A stretch of 64,000 nucleotides of DNA from Salinimicrobium profundisediminis (GTDB lineage Bacteria; Bacteroidota; Bacteroidia; Flavobacteriales; Flavobacteriaceae). The notes beneath the pieces are model-generated. The model did no database searches. It was not told the origin of the DNA and saw nothing but the letters and a program-made list of their open reading frames with translations. Position 1 is the stretch's first letter. Every line of letters starts with the position of its first letter. Made by a program: the position numbers and the translations under genes. The stretch spans positions 64,233 to 128,232 of the forward strand of contig NZ_JAPJDA010000010.1 of NCBI RefSeq assembly GCF_026241755.1. Direction: 5' to 3'. Of this stretch, positions 26,926 through 35,504 are shown piece by piece.

Positions 26926-27954
26926 CTAATTCACGTCAAATCTAAGTCCTACAGAAACATTATGTAGATCTGTAGCCTGATCTTTAAATATTGGGTTGAG
27001 ATCGTATTTCACGTACAGTGATGTTCCCCCAAAGCCCATGTAACCACTGAGTCCGTAGATAAAATCATTCGTATTGTAATCTCCTTTAAGCTTCTCCTTT
27101 ACCTTCTCTCCATCTTCTTCATACTTCAGTTTTTGACGTTCTCCCAGGTTTATTCCGGCATACCCCCCAAGTCCTATTTTAAATTGATTTCGGGTAGAGA
27201 ACCAAACACTTCTTGAAGATTCCACCTTCTTCGACGGACCAAATTCAAAGTGTACCGGAAAAACAAGGTTATCCATCCTAAACTTCGATTTGTCTAACTT
27301 CAGCGGAAATTCTTCAAGCGCAGTCACGCCTTCGTCTTCAACAAAATACCGGTTATCTGTAGGTTTCAAGCCATTAAACTGAAATGAAAATCCGTACCTA
27401 AGCCTCATAAAATTCGATTTTTCGAACACCCTTGTTCTCCATGCCATCCCAATTTCAAAGAAACGGCTGCCTCCTACTTTGAAGTCTGAATCATTGACCG
27501 ACTGCCCATCGCTCAAAGCATTATTAAACCCAACCGCCATAATGAGGTGGGTAGAGGTGCGGCTGTACCGGCTCTTGTCAAACCAGTTGTCATCATGCTC
27601 ATCCTCCTCATCATCTGCATCTTCCCACGTCCATTCATCGGTTGTCTCTTCTCTTGTGAGCAGCGCGATTTGATTATCAATAATAGCCACCCGGTTTTGA
27701 ATATTCATTGCGTGTTTACGGGCAGCTTCACTTTTAAGTTTTTCCGCTTCTTCCCAGTCAATTTCCTTTGCTTCGGCGCGACGGTTTATGGCCTCCACTT
27801 CTTTTTTAAGAGCTTCTTTCTCTTCATTGATGATCTGCTCCTTTTGCTTTTCCAATTGTTCGATCTTTTCAGGATTTGTTTTTTCCTGCGCAACAGCAGG
27901 ATTCACAACTACCGAACAAAAGATGAGGAACATTAAAAAGATATTTTTTTTCAT
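26926..27954 (-). CDS. Outer-membrane beta-barrel protein with N-terminal coiled coil
   Basis: 342 residues: signal peptide (MKKNIFLMFLIFCSVVVNPAVAQ), a charged helical segment at about 25-95 (E/K-rich, probably coiled coil), an acidic patch D-A-D-D-E-E-D-E-H-D-D near 110, then ~220 residues of alternating polar/hydrophobic strands ending in a terminal aromatic-containing strand (VSVGLRFDVN), as expected for an outer-membrane barrel. No enzyme motif. It is the third gene behind an ECF sigma factor and a membrane protein, 64 bases after the latter, and may be the regulated output or part of the envelope sensing system. Confidence 0.75.
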   Translation of the reverse strand: MKKNIFLMFLIFCSVVVNPAVAQEKTNPEKIEQLEKQKEQIINEEKEALKKEVEAINRRAEAKEIDWEEAEKLKSEAARKHAMNIQNRVAIIDNQIALLTREETTDEWTWEDADDEEDEHDDNWFDKSRYSRTSTHLIMAVGFNNALSDGQSVNDSDFKVGGSRFFEIGMAWRTRVFEKSNFMRLRYGFSFQFNGLKPTDNRYFVEDEGVTALEEFPLKLDKSKFRMDNLVFPVHFEFGPSKKVESSRSVWFSTRNQFKIGLGGYAGINLGERQKLKYEEDGEKVKEKLKGDYNTNDFIYGLSGYMGFGGTSLYVKYDLNPIFKDQATDLHNVSVGLRFDVN

Positions 27955-28018
27955 GGTTCTGGTTTTTATAGGCTTTTTTAAAAGCCCGTTAATTGATTGA
28001 TTGATGAATTATTTGAGA

Positions 28019-28732
28019 TTAAAAATCGCGATTGGCCACTGCCGTTTTAGCTCGTGAAATGCCTTCTTTTACCACCTCAAAAACCTTTTGCCTAAAAGAC
28101 TGCTCCAGCTCGTATTCTACCTGGTAAAGCAAATCTTTAGAATTTACGGTAAAGATGGTGTCAGCTTTTAATTCGGCTGTTGCCAGCAATAACAGGGCTT
28201 CCACCTCATTATCACTCACTGCAGCACGGTTTTCATTTACGGCAACTTCCAAATTATCTTCGTCGGAATGGATTTCTTTTAAAGGCTTTTTTTCTTCGGT
28301 TGCTTCGGAAAAATTCCCCGAAGCTACCTCGTTTTCTGCTTCAGAAACACTGGCTACAGGGGCCTCAAAAATGGCATTTTTGACAGGTCTTTCTGCGGAA
28401 GGTTTTTCTTCCTCTTCTAATTTTTCGTTTTCTTCAGAAGCAGCTATCTGAATCACTTTGGGTTCTGAGGTCTTTTCCTGCAGTACAGGAGGTGCAGGAT
28501 TTTCCTCAACTACCTGCGGCGCTTCCGAAGTAAAAGGCGAATCAAAGAAAGTGCCCAGCACAAAAAACAAGGCAGCAACGGCTGCAACTGCGGTTATCCA
28601 CAGCAGGTAAGTCGGTTTTTTTCTTCCTTGCTCCAGGCGCTCTTCCAGCTTTCCCCAGCCGGCGGCCGATGGCTGGATCTCCCGGCCCTCAAGCAGCTTT
28701 TTTACGTTATTTTCAATTCTTTCCGGTTCCAT
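28019..28732 (-). CDS. Membrane-anchored anti-sigma-like protein
   Basis: An upstream ATG (28750) is possible; the start at 28730-28732 gives MEPERIENNVKKLLEGREIQPSA, a common beginning of Bacteroidetes sigma-linked proteins. About 45 cytoplasmic residues precede one membrane span (LLWITAVAAVAALFFVLGTFF). A long, Glu/Ala-rich, low-complexity periplasmic part and a short helical end follow. It overlaps the sigma gene by 20 bases, so translation is coupled and an anti-sigma role is likely, though no FecR or zinc motif is visible. It contains one of the exact dispersed dyads, read as V-K-N-A-I-F-E. Confidence 0.65.
   Translation of the reverse strand: MEPERIENNVKKLLEGREIQPSAAGWGKLEERLEQGRKKPTYLLWITAVAAVAALFFVLGTFFDSPFTSEAPQVVEENPAPPVLQEKTSEPKVIQIAASEENEKLEEEEKPSAERPVKNAIFEAPVASVSEAENEVASGNFSEATEEKKPLKEIHSDEDNLEVAVNENRAAVSDNEVEALLLLATAELKADTIFTVNSKDLLYQVEYELEQSFRQKVFEVVKEGISRAKTAVANRDF
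28365..28383. repeat. Exact dispersed dyad inside a coding region
   Basis: TCAAAAATGGCATTTTTGA; core AAAAATGNCATTTTT at 28367-28381. In the anti-sigma-like gene it encodes K-N-A-I-F-E. Confidence 0.7.
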
Positions 28733-29282
28733 ATTCTGTCTTGTTTTCATGTTCCAGCTTTTCCTGAAGCATTTTTCGGGCTTTAAATAGCTGTGACTTA
28801 GAAGTTCCTTCTGTGATGTTCAGCATTTTTGCTATTTCATGGTGCTTATAACCTTCAACAGCATACATCAAAAACACCATTTTATAACCTTCGGGCAAAC
28901 CGTCAATCACCTCCTGGATGTGCGCTGCATTGAATTCCGAAGTAAAGCAGTACGAAAAATCTACATTTTCGGGCACCTCATCTTCAGCAAACATGCTGCG
29001 TTTATCGGTACGAAGAAAAGAGATAGATTCCCGTACCATGATTTGCCGCATCCAGCCTTCAAAGCTGCCTTCATCCCTAAAATCTTTCAGGTGCGTAAAC
29101 ACCTTGAAAAAGCCGTTGAGCATCACTTCTTCGGCATGATGCAGGTCTTTCACGTACTGCCTGCAAATGCTTAACATCTTCGCCGAATGTTTCTCATAGA
29201 TCTTTCGCTGCGCCTGCCGGTTTCCCGCGGCTGCACGTTTTATCAAAAAAGCATCGTTCTTAAAGAGTTGAATTACTTTCAC
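28713..29282 (-). CDS. ECF-type RNA polymerase sigma factor
   Basis: 189 residues. Sigma region 2 is at ~25-95 (IYEKHSAKMLSICRQYV, then the -10 recognition segment with F-x-G-W-M-R-Q-I) and region 4 at ~125-180 (IDGLPEGYKMVFLMYAVEGY, HHEIAKMLNITEGTSKSQL). It lacks regions 1 and 3, as ECF factors do. First gene of a three-gene unit with the anti-sigma-like and barrel proteins; probably an envelope-stress or surface-signalling switch. Confidence 0.92.
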   Translation of the reverse strand: MKVIQLFKNDAFLIKRAAAGNRQAQRKIYEKHSAKMLSICRQYVKDLHHAEEVMLNGFFKVFTHLKDFRDEGSFEGWMRQIMVRESISFLRTDKRSMFAEDEVPENVDFSYCFTSEFNAAHIQEVIDGLPEGYKMVFLMYAVEGYKHHEIAKMLNITEGTSKSQLFKARKMLQEKLEHENKTEYGTGKN

Positions 29283-29479
29283 CTGCTTAGCTTTTCAAAA
29301 GGCCTTCTATTAACATAGACGAGTGAAAGTTACAAAAGGTTGCCTGAGGGTTTAGATTTTTTTAAAAATAAGCTGTGGCAGCTTCATTCAAATCTTCTCA
29401 AAAAAGGGAAATCCGCAGGCCTCAGCCCAATAAAAACTGGGAAAAAACTTATCTTAGAGGCTTTTAACATCCCTACAAT

Positions 29480-30379
29480 ATGCGCTATTTTTTAAGCTTT
29501 TGCTTCCTCTTTATTTACTGCCTCTGCCCCGCTCAGGAACGATTTTTAGACAACATTTTTGAAGTTGATCCCGCCATTACCGAAACTTACGCCACAAAAG
29601 ATGGTGAAGCTTTGAAACTGGATATTTATACCCCAAAAAATGATACCGCCCGCTCGAGGCCTTTGATCGTTTTTATGCATGGCGGCGGATTCTCTGGCGG
29701 CTCCCGCACCCATGAAGATCTGGTAAAGTTTTCGCAACAAGCGTCCCGCAAAGGCTATGTGGCGGTGCAAATCTCTTACCGCCTCACCCGAAAAGGCCAG
29801 TCTTTTGGCTGTGATTATGAAGCTTCCGGAAAAATAGAAACCTTTCAAAAGGCTGCTGAAGATTTTATGGATGCCGTGCAATTTCTGGTAACAAACGCAG
29901 ATAAATACCGCATAGACCCCCAACAGATCATTGTGGGCGGCAGCAGTGCCGGTGCCGAAGCTGTTTTAAATGCGGTTTACAACCCCCAGCTCATGTTAAG
30001 CGAACCGAATAAATATCAGGATATAGATATCGACGGGGTTTTCTCCCTGGCCGGCGCCGTTGTTGATGCCCGCTACCTTACCTCCAAAAATGCGGTTCCC
30101 GGAGTATTTTTTCACGGCACTAAAGACAACCTTGTGCCCTATGCCACCGCGCCACACCATCTTTGCGAACCTGGTGCGCCCGGTTACCTGATGCTGGACG
30201 GCTCAAAAACCATCGTTCAAAAACTGAAAGAGCTCAATACCTCCTACCTGTTGTACAGCTTTGAAGGCGGCAAACATGAACATTCGGGTGTGCCTTTTAA
30301 CGAGCTGGACAACGTTTTTGATTTCTTTCAGCGGGTGTTTCTCAACAACGAACAGCTACAAATGGAAGTTTGGCGCTAA
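29480..30379 (+). CDS. Secreted carboxylesterase, alpha/beta hydrolase fold
   Basis: 299 residues with signal peptide MRYFLSFCFLFIYCLCPAQ. Oxyanion motif H-G-G-G at 67-70, nucleophile elbow G154-S-S156-A-G158, and His in GGKHEHSG. This resembles BD-FAE-type carbohydrate esterases that remove acetyl or feruloyl groups from plant or algal glycans; the exact ester is not decidable. It precedes the GH2 gene by 18 bases on the same strand and is convergent with the PUL, so it likely acts on the same glycan. Confidence 0.8.
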   Translation: MRYFLSFCFLFIYCLCPAQERFLDNIFEVDPAITETYATKDGEALKLDIYTPKNDTARSRPLIVFMHGGGFSGGSRTHEDLVKFSQQASRKGYVAVQISYRLTRKGQSFGCDYEASGKIETFQKAAEDFMDAVQFLVTNADKYRIDPQQIIVGGSSAGAEAVLNAVYNPQLMLSEPNKYQDIDIDGVFSLAGAVVDARYLTSKNAVPGVFFHGTKDNLVPYATAPHHLCEPGAPGYLMLDGSKTIVQKLKELNTSYLLYSFEGGKHEHSGVPFNELDNVFDFFQRVFLNNEQLQMEVWR

Positions 30380-30397
30380 CATTTAAAAAGCCTTAAA

Positions 30398-32992
30398 ATG
30401 AAAATCTTCACCTATCTTTTTTGCTTTTTCACATTTTTGGGCACGGCAATCGCCCAGCGACAGGTGCAAAGCCTTAATTCGGCCTGGCGTTTTTCTTCGG
30501 AAGTTCAGCCTGAAAAAAATGTGAATATTCCCCATACCTGGAATGCCGAAGATGCTTTTAAAGACGGGAAGGAATATTTCCGCGGAAAAGGCACGTATAA
30601 AAAGACCCTCTTTGCCCCTCAAAAATGGCAAAATAAACAGGTGTTTCTGAAGTTTGAAGGCAGCAACCAGGTGACCGAAGTTTTTGTAAATGGCACTTCT
30701 GCCGGAAAACACATTGGCGGCTACACCGGATTTGTCATTGATATTTCTGAAGAATTGAAGTTGGCTTCCGAAAATGAGCTAAAAATAGTTGTTGACAACA
30801 GCCACAACACCAATATTCCGCCGCTGGATGCCGATTTCAATTTTTACGGCGGAATTTATCGTGATCTTGAACTAATTATCATCGATAAACTCCACTTTGA
30901 ACTGGAAAATGCCGCTGCAGGAAATATTTTGGTTCGTACGCCCCAAGTTTCAGAAGAAAAAGCCCTGGTACAGGTAGAAGCCAGAGTGGTAAATGACGGT
31001 GAAGCTTTCAGAAATGCCACTGTGGCATTAGAAATATTGGATCCCAATGCTAAAAAATTAAAAACACTCACTAAAAAAATCAGGCTAAAAGCAAAGGAGT
31101 CAAAAAATGTCATTTTTGAAACCTCAGTAAAAAACCCCGCCCTATGGTCTCCCCAAGATCCGCAGCTTTACAGCTTTGAGATCAGTTTAGCGAGCGGAAA
31201 TCCTTCAGAAAAGCTGGATGAATTCAGTTCTAAATTCGGATTTCGCTGGTTTGAAGCCGATCCCGAAAAAGGCTTTTACCTGAATGGGAAACCTATCAAA
31301 CTTATTGGTGCAAACCGACATCAGGATCTACAAGGACTTGGAAATGCGCTTCCCAACACCATTCACAAGAGCGATTACAGGCTGATCAAAGAAATGGGGG
31401 CGAATTTTGTGCGAACTGCTCATTACCCACAAGACCCCGAAGTTTACAGGACCTGTGACGAGCTGGGGCTTATCGTGTGGTCTGAAGTGCCGGTAATCAA
31501 TGATGTTACCGCGACAGACGAGTATCACAACGTGGCCCTGCAAATGCAGAAGGAGCAGATTCAGCAGTTTTTCAACCACCCTTCGGTGATCTTCTGGGGT
31601 TATATGAACGAGATCTTTATCAGGCTGGTTTTCAACAACGAGATGACGGAAAGCGAAAAAGAAGATAAAATTGAAACTTCTGTAGCCCTGGCCAAAAAGC
31701 TTGAAAAGCTCACCAAAGAACTCGATCCTCACCGGCTAAGCGTGATGGCCCTGCACGAAAATGAACTCTATAATACTTCGGGAATTGCCGATATACCCGA
31801 TGTGATTGGCTGGAACCTTTATTTTGGCTGGTATTCACCGGGACTTGAAAACTTCGGGAAATTTCTTGATGAGCAGCACGAACGCTATCCAAACCGGCCA
31901 CTTATCATTTCGGAGTACGGGCCGGGCGCCGATGTACGTATCCAGACAGAAGATCCAAAACCCTGGGATTACAGTGAGGCCTACCAATTAAAATTACACC
32001 GCAGCTACATCAACCAGGTGCTTGCCCGCGATTATGTAGTAGGAATGGCGGCCTGGAATTTCGCCGATTTTGGTTCGTCTTTCAGGCAGGACGCCATTCC
32101 GTACATCAACCAAAAAGGCCTGCTGAATTTTGACCGCAGTAAAAAAGATATTTACTATTACTACCAGGCGAGACTGGTCGATGAATCCATGATCTATATT
32201 GCCGGTGAGAATTATGAACAAAAATTTCCGAAGAGCGAAAACCACAAAATCAGCATTCCGGTATTTTCAAATGCTGAAAAGGTGAACCTAAGCATCAATG
32301 ACAGCCTTAAAATTTCTTCGGAAGTAACCGACGGAATCTCATTTTTCGACCTAAAACTTCCTGAAGGAACTCACCGGCTCACTGCCACCACAGGCGACAT
32401 CTCCCATTCCAGAACCATCCATGTGCTCCCCAGAAAAAACCTGCTGAAAAAACTCGAAACGCAAGATTTGACCATCAACGTGGGCACACATGTGAATTAC
32501 AAAGATCCTGTAACAAAAGAAATCTGGATGAGCGACCAGCAGTATGAACCGGGCGGCTTTGGTTATGTGGGCGGTGAGGTATACCAAAAATCGGCTGCCA
32601 AGTTCCAGGGTACGGCTTCAGATATTCAGGGAACCGGGAATGACCCACTGTTCCAAACCATGCGCGAAAGCATTGAAGCCTATAAATTCGATGTAGAAGC
32701 AGGTACCTACAGAGTCACCTTATTGTTTGCAGAACCCGAGTTCAATGCTTCCGAAGAGAACATTTACAACCTCAACACTTCCGAAGAAAAGAAACCGGAA
32801 GGAGTGCGGAGTTTTGATGTGAAGGTTAACGGAAAAATTGTTTCTGAAGACCTTAACCTGGCACGCGATTACGGCCGAATTCGCGCTGTAGAAATTTCTT
32901 ATACGGTGAAGACAGAAAAAGGGATTGCGATCGAATTTTCTGAAAATGCAGGAAAATCGCTGCTTTCTGGAATTAAACTGGAAAAATTATAA
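30398..32992 (+). CDS. Glycoside hydrolase family 2 enzyme with C-terminal malectin-like domain
   Basis: 864 residues, signal peptide to ~residue 19. GH2 sugar-binding beta-sandwich (NIPHTWNAED... YKKTL), Ig-like domain, then TIM barrel with acid/base Glu405 in W-G-Y-M-N-E and nucleophile Glu506 in I-S-E-Y-G. The usual N-E pair is intact. The last ~180 residues (INVGTHVNYKDP... GTYRVTLLFAEPEF... VRSFDVKVNG) look like malectin, a carbohydrate-binding module. Beta-galactosidase or beta-glucuronidase activity is likely but not decidable. Contains an in-frame dyad (K-N-V-I-F-E). Convergent with the GH3 gene. Confidence 0.9.
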   Translation: MKIFTYLFCFFTFLGTAIAQRQVQSLNSAWRFSSEVQPEKNVNIPHTWNAEDAFKDGKEYFRGKGTYKKTLFAPQKWQNKQVFLKFEGSNQVTEVFVNGTSAGKHIGGYTGFVIDISEELKLASENELKIVVDNSHNTNIPPLDADFNFYGGIYRDLELIIIDKLHFELENAAAGNILVRTPQVSEEKALVQVEARVVNDGEAFRNATVALEILDPNAKKLKTLTKKIRLKAKESKNVIFETSVKNPALWSPQDPQLYSFEISLASGNPSEKLDEFSSKFGFRWFEADPEKGFYLNGKPIKLIGANRHQDLQGLGNALPNTIHKSDYRLIKEMGANFVRTAHYPQDPEVYRTCDELGLIVWSEVPVINDVTATDEYHNVALQMQKEQIQQFFNHPSVIFWGYMNEIFIRLVFNNEMTESEKEDKIETSVALAKKLEKLTKELDPHRLSVMALHENELYNTSGIADIPDVIGWNLYFGWYSPGLENFGKFLDEQHERYPNRPLIISEYGPGADVRIQTEDPKPWDYSEAYQLKLHRSYINQVLARDYVVGMAAWNFADFGSSFRQDAIPYINQKGLLNFDRSKKDIYYYYQARLVDESMIYIAGENYEQKFPKSENHKISIPVFSNAEKVNLSINDSLKISSEVTDGISFFDLKLPEGTHRLTATTGDISHSRTIHVLPRKNLLKKLETQDLTINVGTHVNYKDPVTKEIWMSDQQYEPGGFGYVGGEVYQKSAAKFQGTASDIQGTGNDPLFQTMRESIEAYKFDVEAGTYRVTLLFAEPEFNASEENIYNLNTSEEKKPEGVRSFDVKVNGKIVSEDLNLARDYGRIRAVEISYTVKTEKGIAIEFSENAGKSLLSGIKLEKL
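31101..31118. repeat. Exact dispersed dyad inside GH2 gene
   Basis: Core AAAAATGTCATTTTT at 31103-31117, read in frame as K-N-V-I-F-E. Confidence 0.65.
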
Positions 32993-33021
32993 CTGAATGT
33001 TTGAATCAATTTTAAAACCCG

Positions 33022-33060
33022 GCTTCCAAAAATGGCATTTTAAATACCCTTTTTGGAAGC
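33022..33060. repeat. Intergenic hairpin with near-exact dyad
   Basis: Arms GCTTCCAAAAA and TTTTTGGAAGC flank a 17-base loop; the left half contains AAAAATGGCATTTTA, one base off the dispersed dyad. It lies 30 bases after the GH2 stop. No U-run follows, so it is not a typical intrinsic terminator. Confidence 0.6.
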
Positions 33061-33137
33061 TAAGCTACTTTCATTTACAGTTTTCATAAGCTTCAGTTTA
33101 AAATTAGGTTTCAAAATGACCTGCACGGGTTGCCGCT

Positions 33138-33175
33138 AAAAAAAAGCCCTGTTCCGCTTCCGCAGCAACAGGGCT
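33138..33175 (-). terminator. Terminator after GH3 gene
   Basis: Arms AGCCCTGTT (33145-33153) and AACAGGGCT (33167-33175) followed on the minus strand by eight T. It marks the end of the PUL transcript. Confidence 0.85.
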
Positions 33176-33197
33176 CTGTAAATTTAATTCATTGGTA

Positions 33198-35468
33198 TTA
33201 TTCTACCACGGTAAAAGTGCCGTCAAAATCACTGTTAGAGCTACCTGCCACAAAGAAGTCAAATTCTCCCGGTTCATATACATATTCCAAAGACCCGTTG
33301 TAAAACTTTAGGTCTTCTACAGTGACCGGAAATTCAACAGTCATAGATTCTCCCGGTTTCAGCTCGATCTTTTTGAAAGCAATAAGTTGCTTTTTTGGAG
33401 GGGTAAGGCTTCTCACTTTGTCGTGAATATAAAGCTGTACAACTTCTTTACCTACTTTTTTCCCGGTGTTGGTCACGGTGGTGCTAATGATAATTTCTTC
33501 GTTTGCACGCAAATTTTCGCTGCTGGCTTTACTTTTACCGTACTCAAAACTGGTGTAGCTCAACCCGTAACCAAACGGCAACAGCGGGGAATTGACCACA
33601 TCGAGATAATTCGATTTAAACTTTTCAAATTCTTCTGAAGCAGCAGGTCTTCCGGTAATTCTTTCCCCGTAATACACAGGGATTTGCCCTACGTTTCTAG
33701 GCCAGCTCATAGTTAGTTTTCCTGAAGGGTTTACATCTCCAAAAACCACATCGGCAATAGCGTTTCCTGCTTCCACACCCGGGTGCCAAACCTGCAGGAT
33801 GCTTAGGGGCATCTCCATTTCTTCGGAAATATCAAGTGGGCGACCGCTCATGAGTACAAGAGCAACAGGCTTTCCGGTAGCAACAAGTTCTCTAATTAGC
33901 CTTTTTTGGCTCTCCGGAATCTGAATGTTGGTACGGCTGGCCGCTTCCCCACTCATTTCGCTGGCTTCTCCCACCACAGCTACAATTACATCGGCAGCTT
34001 TGGCAACTTTTAAGGCTTCCTGAAGCAATTTTTCGGGAGAGCGATTGGAAATCTCTACTTTGGGGCCAAATACATTTACTTTTTTCGCATAAGCCGTATC
34101 GTTGGTGATGTTCGCACCTTTAGCATAAGTGATTTTCGCCTTTGGCGCTACATTTTTAAAACCTTCAAGTACGGGAACCGAAAGTTTGAAGTCTCCGGTT
34201 GGAGCCCAGGTTCCAAGCATATTTGTTTGATCATCGGCCAACGGACCAATGAGTGCGATTTTTGCCTTTTTTGACACCGGTAGTACCTGGTTGTGATCTT
34301 TCAGTAAAACAAAAGACTGGGTTGCTGCAAGACGTGCCAGCTGCCTGTTCCCTGCCGTCAAAATATCTTTTTCGGGCCTGCTTGCATCAGAATATCTATA
34401 AGGATCATCAAGTAAACCTAATTTATGCTTGGCTTCAAGGATACGACGGGCGGCAGTAGTGATCTCTTCTTCGGAAACCCTTCCTTCATCTACAGATTTT
34501 TTCAGGGTTGTTAAGAATCCTTCGCCAACCATGTCCATATCCAAACCTGCTTTTAAAGCCATTGCCGATACATCCTGAAGGTCTCCCATTCCGTGGGCGA
34601 TCATCTCGTTTACCGAAGTATAATCTGAAACTACAAATCCGTCAAAGCCCCATCTTTCGCGAAGCAGGTCGGTAAGCAGCCATTTGTTCCCGCTTGCCGG
34701 CACTCCGTCAATATCGTTAAAAGAAGTCATTACACTACCCACGCCGGCATCTACAGCAGCTTTGTAAGGCGGCAGGTATTCATTGAACATCTTGGTGCGG
34801 CTCATGTCTACGCGGTTATAATCGCGACCCCCTTCGGGAGCGCCATACAGCGCAAGGTGTTTAACGGTTGCCATCATGGTTTGAGGCTGTGTAAGATCAT
34901 CCTGCTGGTAACCTTCTACCATAGCAATCGCAATTTGAGAACCTAAATATGCATCTTCACCGGCACCTTCGGCTACACGGCCCCATCTTGGATCGCGGGA
35001 AATATCTACCATAGGAGAAAAGTTCCAGTTAATACCATCAGCCGTAGCTTCTTTTGCAGCCACTTTAGCAGTTTCTTTTATCAACTCCATATCCCAGCTG
35101 GAAGAAAGCCCCAGCGGAGTAGGAAAAGTGGTTTTGTAACCATGAATAACATCTGACCCGATAAGCAGCGGAATTCCCAGGCGCGAGTTTTTAACTGCAA
35201 TTTCCTGGGCCTGGCGCACCCTCTCTGGACTCGACACTCCAAATACACCACCTACCTGACCGGCCTTGATCTTGGCTTCAACATCTTCACTCACTACAGA
35301 TCCTGTAGCTACTCCGCCACCGGGAGTGAGCAGGTTGAGCTGCCCTATTTTTTCTTCTAAAGTCATTTTCTCAAGGAGGGCCTCCACCTGCGGAATTCTT
35401 TCCTGTGCCTGGAGATATGAAAGTCCCATAAAAAACAAAAATGCGACTGAAAGATTAATTTTTCTCAT
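33198..35468 (-). CDS. bglX: Periplasmic GH3 beta-glucosidase
   Basis: 756 residues, signal peptide MRKINLSVAFLFFMGLSYLQAQ. GH3 N-terminal barrel with GTDVIHGY-type segment, nucleophile Asp282 in F-V-V-S-D-Y, alpha/beta sandwich (GEASEMSGEAASRTNI) and C-terminal Fn3-like domain (TVTNTGKKVGKEVVQLYI). Length and domain order are those of BglX. It releases terminal glucose from short beta-linked oligosaccharides. Last gene of the PUL, 36 bases after GH43. Confidence 0.93.
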   Translation of the reverse strand: MRKINLSVAFLFFMGLSYLQAQERIPQVEALLEKMTLEEKIGQLNLLTPGGGVATGSVVSEDVEAKIKAGQVGGVFGVSSPERVRQAQEIAVKNSRLGIPLLIGSDVIHGYKTTFPTPLGLSSSWDMELIKETAKVAAKEATADGINWNFSPMVDISRDPRWGRVAEGAGEDAYLGSQIAIAMVEGYQQDDLTQPQTMMATVKHLALYGAPEGGRDYNRVDMSRTKMFNEYLPPYKAAVDAGVGSVMTSFNDIDGVPASGNKWLLTDLLRERWGFDGFVVSDYTSVNEMIAHGMGDLQDVSAMALKAGLDMDMVGEGFLTTLKKSVDEGRVSEEEITTAARRILEAKHKLGLLDDPYRYSDASRPEKDILTAGNRQLARLAATQSFVLLKDHNQVLPVSKKAKIALIGPLADDQTNMLGTWAPTGDFKLSVPVLEGFKNVAPKAKITYAKGANITNDTAYAKKVNVFGPKVEISNRSPEKLLQEALKVAKAADVIVAVVGEASEMSGEAASRTNIQIPESQKRLIRELVATGKPVALVLMSGRPLDISEEMEMPLSILQVWHPGVEAGNAIADVVFGDVNPSGKLTMSWPRNVGQIPVYYGERITGRPAASEEFEKFKSNYLDVVNSPLLPFGYGLSYTSFEYGKSKASSENLRANEEIIISTTVTNTGKKVGKEVVQLYIHDKVRSLTPPKKQLIAFKKIELKPGESMTVEFPVTVEDLKFYNGSLEYVYEPGEFDFFVAGSSNSDFDGTFTVVE

Positions 35469-35504
35469 TCTTATATTCTTTAAAAATTATTAAATTGTCT
35501 ATTC

